From: Ophiosphaerella korrae
Lineage: Eukaryota; Ascomycota; Dothideomycetes; Pleosporales; Phaeosphaeriaceae
Direction: 5' to 3'
Assembly: GCA_028456385.1 (NCBI GenBank)
Contig: JALNQF010000506.1
Location: forward strand, 1 to 25,559
Length of the DNA stretch: 25,559 nucleotides
Positions 1 to 11,532 of this stretch are shown here, one piece after another. How positions within the stretch are numbered: position 1 is the stretch's first letter; the number at the start of each line of letters is the position of its first letter. Both the position numbers and the translations under genes were made by a program. The notes beneath the pieces are model-generated. The model saw nothing but the letters and a program-made list of their open reading frames with translations. It was not told the origin of the DNA and did no database searches.

Positions 1-76
1 AGCTAATATATTAGTAGAGTTATCTGAAGTTAAAAATTATAACTTTTTTTTAGTCTTTTTTTTCGTGTCACCCCTC
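1..76 (-). mobile_element. Terminus of a Tc1-like DNA transposon (partial)
   Basis: The reverse complement of these 76 bases begins GAGGGGTGACACGAAAAAAA and aligns along its whole length with the start of the Tc1-like element at 23805 (GTAGGGTAACATAAAAAAAA). The shared features include the A-runs, a GTTATA(A/G)TTTTTAACT block and a closing AGCT. The outer end is at base 76 and is followed by TA (77-78), the expected Tc1/mariner target dinucleotide. Only the end is present; the rest lies before the window. It keeps GTGTCACCCC, so it is less RIP-mutated than its surroundings. If the terminal inverted repeats are at least this long, either end of the element is possible, so the strand is provisional. 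Confidence 0.6.
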
Positions 77-3000
77 TATAGTATATATACTTAATAGATA
101 TAATAAAAAGAAGTATTTACTAGTAGTTTAATACTATACTTTTTAGTAAGTAAAAGTTAAAGTACTAGCTAATAATAACTTAGTATTAGTTTATAAGTTT
201 TTAGAGTAAAAAGTATTTTTATAATAAAAAATACTTTTAAATATAAGTATAAATATAAAGTCTATAAATAATAAGCTACTAATTAACTTTTAAAACTAGT
301 TAAGTATTAATTAAGTAGATATAAGTACTTATTACTTATAAAAATAAAGTATTATTAAGTAAAAATATATACTAATTATAGTAGTACTAAAGAAACTACT
401 TAAAAATTAAGTTAATAACTTCTAAAAAGTACGTTAAGCTAACTAAGTTACTATTAAAAAATTAATAAAAAAACTCTAGCTTATATAGTATCTAAAAAAG
501 AGTATATACTTTTAGTTAAGCTTATAGTCTTTACTTAGTAAGTTTTACTATAAAGTAAAGTAATTTACTAAATAAAATATATTTCTTTAAAAAGTAATTA
601 TATAAAATATATACTTATACTATAAAAATAAAGATTATTTTAATAAATTAAAATAGACTTAGATAAAAAAGTAAAAAAAAAAACTAGTACTAGTAATAGA
701 CTTATATTATACAAATAACTAATTAATACTTACTAAATTTTTACTTAAGTAGTAAGTCCTATATAAAATTAAGAAAGTAAAAGAAAAAAAGTAGTATAAT
801 CTAAAAAAACTTAATTAAGTAATATTTAAAAGTAATACTTTTAGTAATTACTTTAAGAGATTTTATTAGAAAAGCTTAATAAATCTATAAATAATAAATA
901 AATTATAAAAAAAAAGTAAGAAAATTATAGTAGAAAAAGTAATAATAGAAAAAAAAGTATTATAGCTAAATAGTAATTAGTTATATAGTTAAAACTTATA
1001 ACTAAAAAAAAACTATTATAACTTAAATAGTAAAAAACTTTATAACTTATATTAGAGCTTAAAGAAGTATTAGATATTTAAGTAAAGAGAAAGAAAAAAT
1101 AAGCTATTATAGTAATACTTATAAAAAAGCTAAGATTTAACTTAAAGAAATATTAGGTATATATAACTATAAATAAGTAAAGATTAGATAAAAAAGTATA
1201 TAAAATTCTTAAAGTTATTATTAAGTATTAAATAATATAAAGTAAAAAAAAACTTTTTATTAAAAAAATAAAAAGTATATTAGAGTACTATTTAAAAAAC
1301 TATTAAAACTAAAAAAAGCTATTTAAAAAGTATAATCTAAGTTTAAAGAATTATTAGAAATCTTAATTATATTATTATAAGTACTAATATTATTAAAAGT
1401 AAAAGCTTTATTTTTAATAATAAGCTTAAAAGAAACTAACTTACTATTATAAATATAGTTACTACTATTAGAAAACTTAATTTAAAATTTTTTAGAAGAT
1501 ACTAAGCTTTTAGAGTAAATAATAGTAGTAGTTAAAAAACTTTTAAAGATACTAGAAAATACTATAGAGTTAGAAAAAGTATTACTAAACTCTTAATAGT
1601 TAAACTAAAGTAAACCTTTAAGCTCTATAGAAAAAGTAGTAAATAATAAGTATTTAGAAAACTTAATCTTAGTTAAATTACTAGATAATAAAAGAGCTTC
1701 TAAAGCTTAATTAGTTATACTTTCTAAACTACTTTTATTAGAACTATTAATATTATAAGTAAACTTTATAGTATTTTTAGTAGTATTATTAGTAATATTT
1801 TTAGTAGAATCTTTACTAATAACTAAAAAATACTTAATAGTTAAACTTAACTTTTAATTAGTAGTAATACTTTTTTAAACTCTAAAGTCTTAACTAGTAG
1901 GTAAAGTAGATTTTAAACTAGATATCTAAAGTAATAAGCTATACTAGTTAAAAAAAGATTAGCTAGCTATAAATATATTATAGTAGCTATCTTAAATAAA
2001 ACTTCTAAAAAACTAAAAGCTAGTAAGCTTAGCTTTATAGCTAATAGTAAACTAAGTAATATAACTATATATAAATATAATATCTTTAAAAAGCTAAATT
2101 AAAGAACTAGAGTAAACTTTACTTAGATAGTTAGTAGCTTTCTATTTAGTATAAATAGTAATTACTTCTTTATAAGTAAGATATATTTAAGCTAGAAATT
2201 AGACTAATAATTAGTAAAAAAAATTTAAATATAAAGATAAAAAAAATACTTAGAAACTTATTAAAAAATAAATACTTCTTTTAGTTATATTATAAAAATA
2301 ATTAGTGTAAGCTTTAATGAATAATTAAGTAGTAGTTATTAAAAACTTTTTTATACTTACTATTACTATAGTAGCTATAAATTAAATCTAGATTAGCTTA
2401 CTATTTTTTAATAAAAGTAACTTTAGCATAAATATAAGTAAAATAGATATAGTATTAAATAAAAGCTATTATTTTAGAATTAAAGAAGTTATACTATATA
2501 TTTATATTAAAAAAGCTACTATATATTCTTAAAATAGCTACTAAATCTAAAGTATTACTAATAATAAATTAAAGAATAGTATAATATAAGCTAATAATAA
2601 AAGTTATTTAGAAACTAAAAGCTATACTATAAGACTAAAGCTTATATAGTAAATTTCTAGTTATAATTTTATTATAATTATTTATTACTAAATATAAAAA
2701 TATTAGTAAAAGCTATAAAAAAAGAAAATAAAGTAAGAATAGTATATATACTAAGTAGAAATACTTATTTTAGTAAAATAGGTTTAAAAATAGTTATAAA
2801 ATAATAAAGTAGCTATTAAGTAAAAAGTTAACTAAAAAATATAAAAAAATAAAAAATAAAGTAAAAGCTAGTTAAAAAGTAGATACTTAGAAAATAGTAT
2901 AATAATATTAGAAAATATAAGTAAAACTTAAGTAGTATAAAAAAAAGTAAGTAGTAAGTATATATTAATATAAGAGTAAAAAAAGTAAAGTTAATATATA

Positions 3001-3112
3001 AGTTTATTATTTTTAATTTAAAATATATAATACTAAGCCTAAATATAATTATAAAAAAAACAAAGTAAAGTATATTTAAATTAAAATAAAATTTTAAGTA
3101 AAAGTAGCTAAA
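77..3112. other. AT-rich, RIP-degraded DNA, unrecognised
   Basis: About 3 kb of very AT-rich sequence in which C is nearly always followed by T and stop codons fill every frame. I find no LTR, terminal repeat, RT or transposase motif, and no homology to the chromovirus elements in the window. It is the left part of the background into which element B inserted; the target duplication CTAAA sits at 3108-3112. Such dense RIP suggests it was itself repetitive, but its identity is lost to the eye. Confidence 0.6.
3108..3112. repeat. Target site duplication of element B, left copy
   Basis: CTAAA directly abuts the LTR start at 3113 and is repeated exactly at 9518-9522, directly after the other LTR. 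Five bases is the usual duplication for Ty3/Gypsy integrases. The match fixes both element boundaries. Confidence 0.85.
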
Positions 3113-3562
3113 TATAATAGAGTTACTTATTATTAACTATATTTAACTTTTAGAGAAAAGTATAGTAGATTAAAAGTTATTAACTAAAGTATATACTATA
3201 ATTAAGTAATAAACTTATAAATAATAGAAAGATATCTTATAATATTAATATATTATTATTCTTAGTTAAAGATTAGATTACTAATACTATCCTAATAATA
3301 TATATTACTACTAACTATAAACTTATATATTATACGTAATCTAGAATATAAGTTTCTAGATTAATTTTATCTACTACTCTATTATATAAATCTATAGATT
3401 ATTATTAATTTATTACTTATAACTATAATATACTTTTATTATATATCTTAATTATAAGTTATTTATTAATTTAAGTTAATACTTTACTTATCTTATACTT
3501 TATTAGTACTTAAGTTAAAACTAATTAGTTTTATTTTAATTTCTCTTATTATATTTCTAATA
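3113..3562 (-). repeat. 3' LTR of element B
   Basis: 450 bp, beginning TATAATAG and ending TTCTAATA on the plus strand, which corresponds to TG...CA termini after RIP. It is paired with 9085-9517 and related, with indels, to the 462-bp LTRs of element A. Confidence 0.88.
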
Positions 3563-3691
3563 CTATTACTATTTTTAAGTAAGTTTTTATTCTTTTACTT
3601 TAATGTTAAAGTTATTAATTTTATTTCTTTATTAATATTAATTTTATCTTTACTTTCTATACTTACTAAATCTATTTATTATTACTTATAG

Positions 3692-4243
3692 CTAGTAAAC
3701 TATATATTATATAAAAGTATTAAAATATTTTTTTACTTTTATTACTAATTTTCTAAAACTAAGTCTATCTATTTTATTTTTAAAAATAATAGATAGGCTT
3801 ATAAACTATATATTTTTATAAATATTAATAGTTTATATAATATTTCTAGGTTTTTATAGTAAAGTATAGGAATAATATAGTTACTTTTATATCTAAGCTT
3901 AGTAATAATAAAGAGAGCTATTAACTATATTAAAAAGAAATTACAATTAGAAATTATAAAGGCTAAAGCTAAGTATAACTAAAGTCTAAATATATAAGTA
4001 GAAAATTATATATAGCTAGTATATTTTTAAAAAATAAAAGTATATAATAATAAAAAGTTAACTATATAGTTAAAAGCTTTTAAAGCTAACTTTACCTTAG
4101 AAAAAGCTATTAAAGCTACTTTAATTTTTCTTTAAGTAAGTATTCTTAATATATCTCTATATATTACTAGTAGCGTTAGTTTTTTTAGTTTACTACTAAG
4201 TAGCTTAGAAGATTTTAACTTTAAAACTCTTTTAGTTTCTTAA
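3692..4243 (+). pseudogene. Antisense accessory ORF of element B: Cys6 zinc-cluster-like plus coiled coil
   Basis: Plus-strand frame opposite to gag-pol, between the 3' LTR and the end of pol. It runs in one frame with no indel from about 3692 to the TAA at 4241-4243, interrupted only by TAG/TAA of RIP type. Tyr codons at 3734, 3743, 3770, 3800, 3809 and 3836 have the spacing X2-X8-X9-X2-X8, which reads as six former Cys (TGY to TAY) in a binuclear-zinc-like pattern. From about 3911 (KRAINY) there follows a Lys/Glu/Ala-rich, coiled-coil-like stretch, then a Ser-rich tail ending LLVS. The C-terminus and stop align with the same ORF in element A (PLVS, 12670). The stop overlaps the pol end (4221) by 23 bp, as in A. 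The arrangement resembles fungal proteins combining a Cys cluster with an Arg/Lys-rich coiled coil. The function is unknown and the start is uncertain. Confidence 0.6.
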
Positions 4244-4971
4244 AGTAGTTAAAGTTATTTTCTAGTTTTTATATATCTTCTTATAGTTACTTTTTTTTAT
4301 CTATACTTATTTATTTTACTAAGTAATAGGTTCTTCTATTATAAAGCTAGTATTATAAATTTTTTTTTACTTTTTTTTTTATTCTCTATATATATTTATT
4401 TTATATATAAGTAGTTTTACTTCTTATAGGACTTTCTCTAATAGTACTATATAAAAAGTTAAGTATATTTTTATCTTATTTTGTAGCTTTAATCTAAATA
4501 TAGTTAGTATAACTATTTTTTAAATTTTATGTAGTTTTATTTTTATATAATTTAGTTTTAAACTAAATTATTTACTTTTTATATTTCTTTAAACTAACTC
4601 TACTTTTTTTCTCTTTTTAAATTAAAGTATATATTTATATTTCTTATTATTATACTTTACTATATAATCTTATAAAAACTTAGTATTTTATTATAGTTTA
4701 TTATATATTTCTTTTATTTTATTTATAAAGTTTTTTTCTTAAGTCTAAAATTTTATATTTTTTAGTATCTAGTATATATTAAGATTAAATCTATAGTTTA
4801 TAAAAAATAGTAATACTTTTATTACTATATTCTTTACGCTATTATATACTAACTATACTATAAGTAATAACTATACCTAATTATTCTAGTTATAGTTAAA
4901 CTAGTAACTAAAGTATTATTTTACTATTTAATTTATTTATTCTAATTATTTATCTATTTATAGATAGTATA

Positions 4972-5396
4972 ACGTATTCTATTAGCGAAGCAGCTATATT
5001 ACTAAGATAGCTACTCTAAAATATACTAAAAAATCGAAAATTTAACATCTAATATCTTAACAACTATATTATAATAACTTCTAAAAATTTAATAGATTAA
5101 AGATTATATATATAGTAGTAATCTATAAAATTTTTAAAGCGTGCAGCCTAGTAGTTCTTAAGATAGTAAAATTTTCTATAGTAAAAAACACTTTTTTATT
5201 AATAATATTAAATAAACTAGGCTATACGTTCTAAAAATTTTATAGATTACTACTTTATATATAATCTTTAATCTATTAAATTTTTAGAAGTTATTATAGT
5301 ATAGTTGTTAAGATATTAGATATTATATTTTCGATTTTTTAGTGTATTTTAGAGTAGCTGTCTCGGTAATATAGCCGCTTCGCTAATAGAATACGT
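4972..5396 (+). mobile_element. Foldback MITE, copy 1
   Basis: A 425-bp non-autonomous element that is almost entirely inverted repeat: left arm 4972-5152 and right arm 5216-5396 (181 bp each) around a 63-bp loop. The ends are ACGTATTCTATTAGCGAAGC and its inverse. TA is duplicated at 4970-4971 and 5397-5398. The homologous uninterrupted site in element A (around 13404, GTATACTATT) has a single TA, which demonstrates the insertion and the TA target. This is the Tc1/mariner-type target, but the ends do not match the Tc1-like element in this window. There is no coding capacity. Strand is arbitrary; both copies have the same orientation. Confidence 0.88.
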
Positions 5397-7242
5397 TACT
5401 ATTAATATTTAATATATACTTTCTAATTCTATAATTATTATTTTCTAAAGTTTTAATATAAATTTTAACTAAAATACTATACTAGCTAATTATAGTCTAT
5501 AGAAACTTATATTTAGTAACTTCTACTTTATATTTCTTTTTATATTATTTAAAGTATAAATACTTTATAAGCTTATTTACTATTATTAAGATTTTATTAT
5601 ACTTAACTCTTAATATTAAGTTCTTTAACTTTAGTAATTTTATAATAAAGTTTATTATAATTAGTTTTTAAAAAAATTCTAGTACTTTAACTTATTATAA
5701 TATTCTATATAGTATATACTTAGTATATTTATTTCTAAAATATTTTATATAATCTTATAGTACATTTATTACTAGTTATTTTACTTTTAATATATATTAA
5801 TTCTTTAAAAGCTTATTTAGTATTTTCTTAATTTTTTAGTATTTATATACTTATAGTTTATAGAATTATTATATAAATTCTTTTTAAATTTTACTTAGAA
5901 TATATATCCTATTATAGGCTTTTACTAGTCTATCTTAGATTTCTAGCTTTTCTATTTCTTTATAAGCTTTTACTATTTTTTTTATCTTATTTATTTAGCT
6001 TACTACTTATTATCTTTACTATTATAACTATCTTAAGTTTATTTAAAATTAAATATTTATTTTTATTTTTAACTAAACTTATACTAGTTATATTTATTTC
6101 TTTTTATAAATCTAGTCTTTTACTTAAAGTATATATAAACTAGTTATTTTTCTCTTTATAAATATAACTTTGAATTTAAATATTAATAGGAATTCTTACT
6201 TTTTTATATAGTATTATAATAAGCCTTTATTTATTATAAATTTTATAAGATTTTTATAATCTATATATACTTTTATTTTATATTTTACTTTTTATAAGTA
6301 TACTTTTTATTACTTAAATACCTAATAGATTACTAGTATTTCTTTATTGTATATTAGGTAATTAAGCTCTACTAGCTTTATTTTTTTAGAAAAGTATTTA
6401 ATAAAGTATTTTTAGTTTATATCTTAGTTTTCTTGTATTAGTACTATCTTATAGACTAAGTTAGATATATCTATTTTTACTACTACTAATAAGTTTAAGT
6501 TATATATTTTAATAACTAGGTATTTTATAAACTTTCTTTTAATCTAATAAAATACTTTATTATATTCCTAAGTTTATTTAAATAGTATATCTTTTTTTAT
6601 ATATCTAGTTAAGAGTTCTATATACTTAAACTATATAAATATTTATTTTTTATAAAAGATTAGTAGCTTATAAAACTTTTATACGTTTTATAAAGTTTTT
6701 TATTTAAGTAATTTTTTAATTAACTTAATTTTATTTAAGAAAATTTTAATTTTTTTTAGTTTAATAGTAATTCTAAAGAAGTTTTTTTTTTTTTATAGAA
6801 TTTATATTTTCTTATATTAAAAAATATTTTATTTTTAACTACTCTCTCTAGTACCTTATATATATATTATATATATTCTCCTTTTAATTCTAAAAGTATA
6901 AAGATATTATCTAAGTATATAAATAGAAATATATCTAGGTATTCTATTAAAACTATATTAATTTTTTCTAAAATACTTTTATATAGTTATATCTTTTTTT
7001 TTACTAGCTATCTATAGTTTTTTACTTTAAGATCTTTATATATAAGATAGTTTTTATTTTAGTATAATACTTTAAAAAATACTAAATATTTAGATTTTAT
7101 TATTTTATTATCTCTTTTCTAGTACTTATATATACTAAGTCTCTTTTTTACTAAGATATAGTATACTACTAGTATACTTAGTATATTAGCTTTATTAATC
7201 TATTATATTTTTTATTAAAATACTACAATTATCTTTATATTA

Positions 7243-7667
7243 ACGTATTCTATTAGCGAAGCAGCTATATTACTAAGACAGCTACTCTAAAACATACTAA
7301 AAAATCGAAAATTTAATATCTAATATCTTAACAACTCTATTATAATAACTTCTAAAAATTTAATAGATTAAAGATTATATATATAGTAGTAATCTATAAA
7401 ATTTTTAAAGCGTGTAGCCTAGTAGTTCTTAAGATAGTAAAATTTTCTATTGTAAAAAACACTTTTTTATTAATAATATTAAATAAACTAGGCTATACGT
7501 TCTAAAAATTTTATAGATTACTACTTTATATATAATCTTTAATCTATTAAATTTTTAGAAGTTATTATAGTATAGTTGTCGAGATATTAGATATTAAATT
7601 TTCGATTTTTTAGTGTATTTTAGAGTAGCTGTCTTAGTAATATAGCCGCTTCGCTAATAGAATACGT
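7243..7667 (+). mobile_element. Foldback MITE, copy 2
   Basis: Same element as copy 1, also exactly 425 bp. Arms are 7243-7423 and 7487-7667, with TA at 7241-7242 and 7668-7669. By my count the copies differ at about 11 positions (roughly 97% identical), although they sit inside a far more mutated retrotransposon. The empty site in element A is near 16421-16430; there the exact TA is not preserved but the flanks align. RNA from either copy could fold into a long hairpin. Confidence 0.87.
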
Positions 7668-9084
7668 TAGTATTTTTCTAAATATAACTTTATATTACTC
7701 TATTTATTACTTTAAAGTTATTTATTTTCTAATCTTTATATACTTCTTTTATACTTATAACTATTAAGTATTTTTAAATAAATTACTATTATATAATATA
7801 TTTTTTTATACTTTTAGTACTATAGCTATTATAGCTATATATATTTAGTAAAGTATACTTTATACTTTTTATACTACTTTATTTTTTATTACCTTTTAAT
7901 TCTTTAGTAAAAACTATAGTAGTTTCTTTATTATTTACTAGTCTTTTAGTAGTAGTTAAAAAAGTTTAGAATTTTTCTTCTTTTAAATCTTTTATTAGTA
8001 AGTTTATTATATTTATTATATTTATAAGCTATACTTAAGTTTTTTTTTTATTACTACTACTTTCTATTTTTTTTTATAGAATCTATCTTTCTCTTTATTT
8101 ACTTAAAAAGTATATATAGTAGTTATTATTATAATAAAAAGTTTAGTTAAGTATTTTATACTATAACTTTACTACTTCTTTTTTTTAAAGCTTAGCTAAT
8201 ACTTCTTGTACTTTTTTTTTATTTTTAGTTATTTTTAACTAAGCTTTTTTTAAAGTTCTTACTTCTATAGTCTTTTATAAAGTATTTTAGTTTTTTATAT
8301 TTATAATATATAATATTTTTTTTCTTTAATTAGTAATTCTTTATATAGTAACTTATTTTATTATTATTATAGTACTTAAAGTCTTTTTTTTATTATCTTT
8401 ATTTATATTAAAGATTATAGAGTTTTTACTATTATAGTTTCTAGGTTATCTTCTATATTTATTTATCTTCTATTTTTAAAAATTATTATCTACTTATATT
8501 ACTTTTTTCATTAGAGCTTCTACTATCTTTATTTTTTTTATCTAATTTAGCTTATATTAGATATTTAATTTTAGTCTTTATTTAAACTTTAATATTAGTA
8601 ATAGCTTCTTTTATTCTATATTTTAAGATAATTATTTTAACTATATTATATATTCTAAGATACTTTTAAGTTATTTAAGCTTTTTTAGCTTTTCTTTAGC
8701 TTATTAAGTAATATCTATATCTCTAAATACTTCTTTTATTTCTTTTATAAAGTATTTATAACTATTAAAAATAGCTTTTATTTTATTTTTTATATTCTTA
8801 AAGCTTATAATATATAATTTATTTAGTAAAGTTTAAACTATTTTATTATACTAAGTTCTAGCTTCTAAGTAATTTATTCTATATAATTCTATCTTTCTAT
8901 AATAGTTTTAATTTAATCTTTATTTTACTTAAGTTAAACTTAACTTCTTTTAATTTAGTTATATCTAACTTTTATCTACTTAGAAGTACTTTACTTTTTT
9001 TTTTAGTTATACTTTTTACTATTATATTTACTTAGACTATATACTACTTATACTTTACTTCTTTTAATAACTAGATTAGTAATA

Positions 9085-9517
9085 TATAATAAAATTACTT
9101 ATTATTAACTATATATAACTTCTAGAGAAAAGTATAGTAAATTAAAAGTTAATAACTAAAGTATATACTATAATTAAGTAATAAACTTATAAATAAAAGA
9201 AAGATATCTTATAATATTAATGTATTAATATTTTTAGTTAGAGATTATATTACTAATACTATCTTAATAATATATATTAATACTAACTATATACTTATAT
9301 TTTATATATAATTAATAGTATAAGTTTATAAATTACTTTAATCTACTAATTTATTATATAGATCTATAGAATACTTTTAATTTATTACTTATAACTATAA
9401 ATTACTTATCTTATATATTTAAATAATAAGTTATTACTTTACTTATTTTATACTTTATTAGTACTTAAGTTAAAACTAATTTGTTTTATCTTAAGTTCTC
9501 TTATTATATCTATAATA
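9085..9517 (-). repeat. 5' LTR of element B
   Basis: 433 bp, from TATAATAA to TATAATA on the plus strand, paired with 3113-3562 and followed by the CTAAA duplication. The adjacent inner sequence (ATTAGTAATA, just below 9085) is the RIP-changed equivalent of the primer-binding region of element A. Confidence 0.87.
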
Positions 9518-9522
9518 CTAAA
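9518..9522. repeat. Target site duplication of element B, right copy
   Basis: CTAAA, identical to 3108-3112. Confidence 0.85.
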
Positions 9523-11527
9523 GCTTACTTAAAGAAAAATTTAGTAAAAGTAAGTATAAATATTAAATATAAAAACTAAAAAGAAGTTATTATAAAAGTA
9601 AATAAAAGAGAACTAAAAAGTATTTATAATATCTAGGTTAAAAAAGTAAAGTACTATAATACTTACTTATAAAGTCTAGATAATAAATAACTTAGTAATA
9701 ACTATTTTATTAATAAAATATAGTTAGAAAATAAATTAAAGCTATATATAAAAAAGTTAAATATATAAGTAAAAATATTTAAAAAACTAGTAATATATTA
9801 GAATATTATTTATAGAAGCTTTAAATAAGCTAAATAGAAAAGAGTTAAAAGACTAGTATAGAGGTTATAAAAAACTATTAGAGTATTAAGATTATATTTC
9901 TAATAGTTTAGAAAGTAGTAATAAAAAAATAAATAAATAAAATAGAAACTTAAAAAAGATTATAAAAAAAAATTTAAAATATACTAAAAATACTAATATA
10001 AGAATTTAAATATAAAAATTAAAAAAGTTAATAGATTTTAAATTAATAATACTATAAATACTTAAATAACTTATAGAACTATAAAGTAATTCTAAGCTTA
10101 AGATAACTAAATATAAAAAAATTACTTAAAAACTTTATAATTATATAAGTAAATTAATAAAAATAAACTAAAAAGAATTTAAAAAAATATTATTAAAAAA
10201 AGTACTAAATAAAATAAGTTTTTATTATAAAATAAAAAAAATAGTAAAGTATAAGTATATACTTATAAATAAAAAATATAAATTAAATATATACTTTATA
10301 AAATATAATAAATAATAGTAAAAGATAATTAAAAGTATAAAGAACTTTAGTAGTTATTATTTTAAAACTAAAAAGTAAACAAGCTTTAAGAAGTAATTAG
10401 ATAATACTACTATAAAAACTATTATTTTTAAAAGTAATATTAAAAAGTATTTAGAAAGTATACTTTTTAGTATACTTTTTAGTAAACTTAAATAAAAGCT
10501 ATTTAGCTTTAATAACTATAGTAGTACTAAGAATAGATATAAATATACTTAAAAGCTTATTAGTCTTAGTAATATTACTAATACTACTTATAGTAAATAT
10601 AAATAAACTCTAAAATATAAAAAAAAAGCTAGTAACTAATAGAAGTTTAAAAAAAAAGTACTTTAAAAGAATCTATAAAAGATAAGCTATACTTATACTT
10701 TTATAGTAGTAGAAAAAATAAAATATTATTAGTAGATATCTTTTTATTAAAAGAAAAGAAAATAATATAAAAATAAGTATAAATATAATAAAGCTTAGAC
10801 CTAGAAATAATAAGTATATTTATATCTAAATCTTTATTAGTACTAGTTATAGTAGTATTCTAAAGCTTAGAAATACTATTAAAAATACTTAAAAGTTTTA
10901 AAAAAAATAATAAGTATAAAAACTTTAGTAAAAAGTAAGCTCTTATAAACTAAATAAAAAAAAGTATAAAAAAAGCTCTAAAAGCTTTTACTAGTAACTA
11001 AAAAACTATTAAGTATATTATAGAGCTAAAAAGTTATTAAAAAGCTATAAGCTAAAAAAAAAAAAAAATTATATAGTAAGATAATATTAAGACTATTAAA
11101 AGTAAAAATACTATATAGTATAGTAGTAATACTTAAAAATCTATTTAGCTAAAAACTATAAGATAAAATAAAAGCTAAATAAAAAAATACTAAATTACCT
11201 ATAAAAAAACTTACTATACTACTTAAAAGTATATTAGCTTTATATACTATTAATTTTACTAATATTCTAATTACTATAGCTATAATATAAAATTAAAATC
11301 TTTAAAAATATATTATAAAAACTAAAGAACTAAGTAAAAGTTAAAAAAAAGTAAAAAGTAAAATTAGTAATAGTACTAGTAAATAAAAGATTGTATATAT
11401 AAGCTAATTAAGTATTATAGTTAAGCTCTAGATATAAAACTAGTAAAGCTACTACTAAAGTTTTTATAGTTTATTAAATATAATAGTAATATTATAGTTA
11501 TTTTTAACTATATATAAAATAGTTAGT
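9523..11527. other. AT-rich, RIP-degraded DNA, unrecognised
   Basis: About 2 kb of background between elements B and A. Before insertion it was continuous with 77-3112 on the left and 18609-19663 on the right. It is rich in AAA and AG, with stops in all frames, and I found no recognisable domain. A minor detail is a perfect 12-bp tandem duplication (AGTATACTTTTT) at 10457-10480. Confidence 0.6.
10457..10484. repeat. Short tandem duplication, AGTATACTTTTT x2.3
   Basis: Two perfect 12-bp units followed by AGTA. Probably replication slippage in AT-rich DNA; no function is suggested. Confidence 0.7.
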
Positions 11528-11532
11528 AAAAA
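11528..11532. repeat. Candidate target site duplication of element A, left copy
   Basis: AAAAA directly before the LTR at 11533, matching AAAAA at 18604-18608 directly after the other LTR. The position and length are right, but A-runs are common here, so it carries little weight alone. Confidence 0.6.

Larger units (their letters stand above)
4221..9025 (-). pseudogene. gag-pol remnant of element B
   Basis: Heavily mutated gag-pol on the minus strand, recognised by collinearity with element A. The start-equivalent codon is at 9023-9025 and now reads ATA. The RT active-site motif reads YLDN (6906-6917), with the second Asp changed by TpG to TpA. The terminal stop is at 4221-4223. Protease and the N-terminal part of RT are missing: sequence matching A up to about 15010 joins sequence matching A from about 16146 at B position about 6975. 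One MITE sits in the integrase part (4972-5396) and another between Gag and the lost protease (7243-7667). The protein cannot be functional. Confidence 0.8.
3113..9517 (-). mobile_element. Ty3/Gypsy chromovirus B, RIP-degraded
   Basis: This LTR retrotransposon has a 3' LTR at 3113-3562 and a 5' LTR at 9085-9517 and is flanked by exact CTAAA repeats. The interior aligns along most of its length with element A, so it is the same family or a close subfamily, in the same orientation. It is 6405 bp. Removing two MITE insertions with their TA duplications (854 bp) leaves about 5.55 kb against 7.07 kb in A. About 1.13 kb of the difference is one deletion near 6975, which removes the protease and the N-terminal half of RT; most of the remainder appears to be in gag. 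Mutation is far heavier than in A, and almost no CpA, TpG or CpG remains outside the MITEs. Confidence 0.9.

Noticed and set aside
4972..5396. MITE as a deletion derivative of the Tc1-like element in this window
   Set aside because: The ends differ (ACGTATTC against GAGGGGTGACAC) and no internal similarity was seen. Only the TA target is shared.
4972..7667. The two MITEs as LTRs or ends of one composite element spanning 4972-7667
   Set aside because: Each has its own TA duplication, each is itself a complete inverted repeat, and the sequence between them is ordinary pol of element B, collinear with element A.
10264..10420. Possible pogo-type transposase motif in 9523-11527 (INKKYKLN)
   Set aside because: The resemblance to a DEKG-type motif needs a missing codon and has no supporting neighbouring motifs, so it is likely chance in A-rich sequence.
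11528..11532. AAAAA as firm proof of the element A boundaries
   Set aside because: Poly-A is very common here. The boundaries rest mainly on the gap-free 462-bp LTR pair, the TG terminus and the polypurine tract; the duplication is kept only as a candidate.
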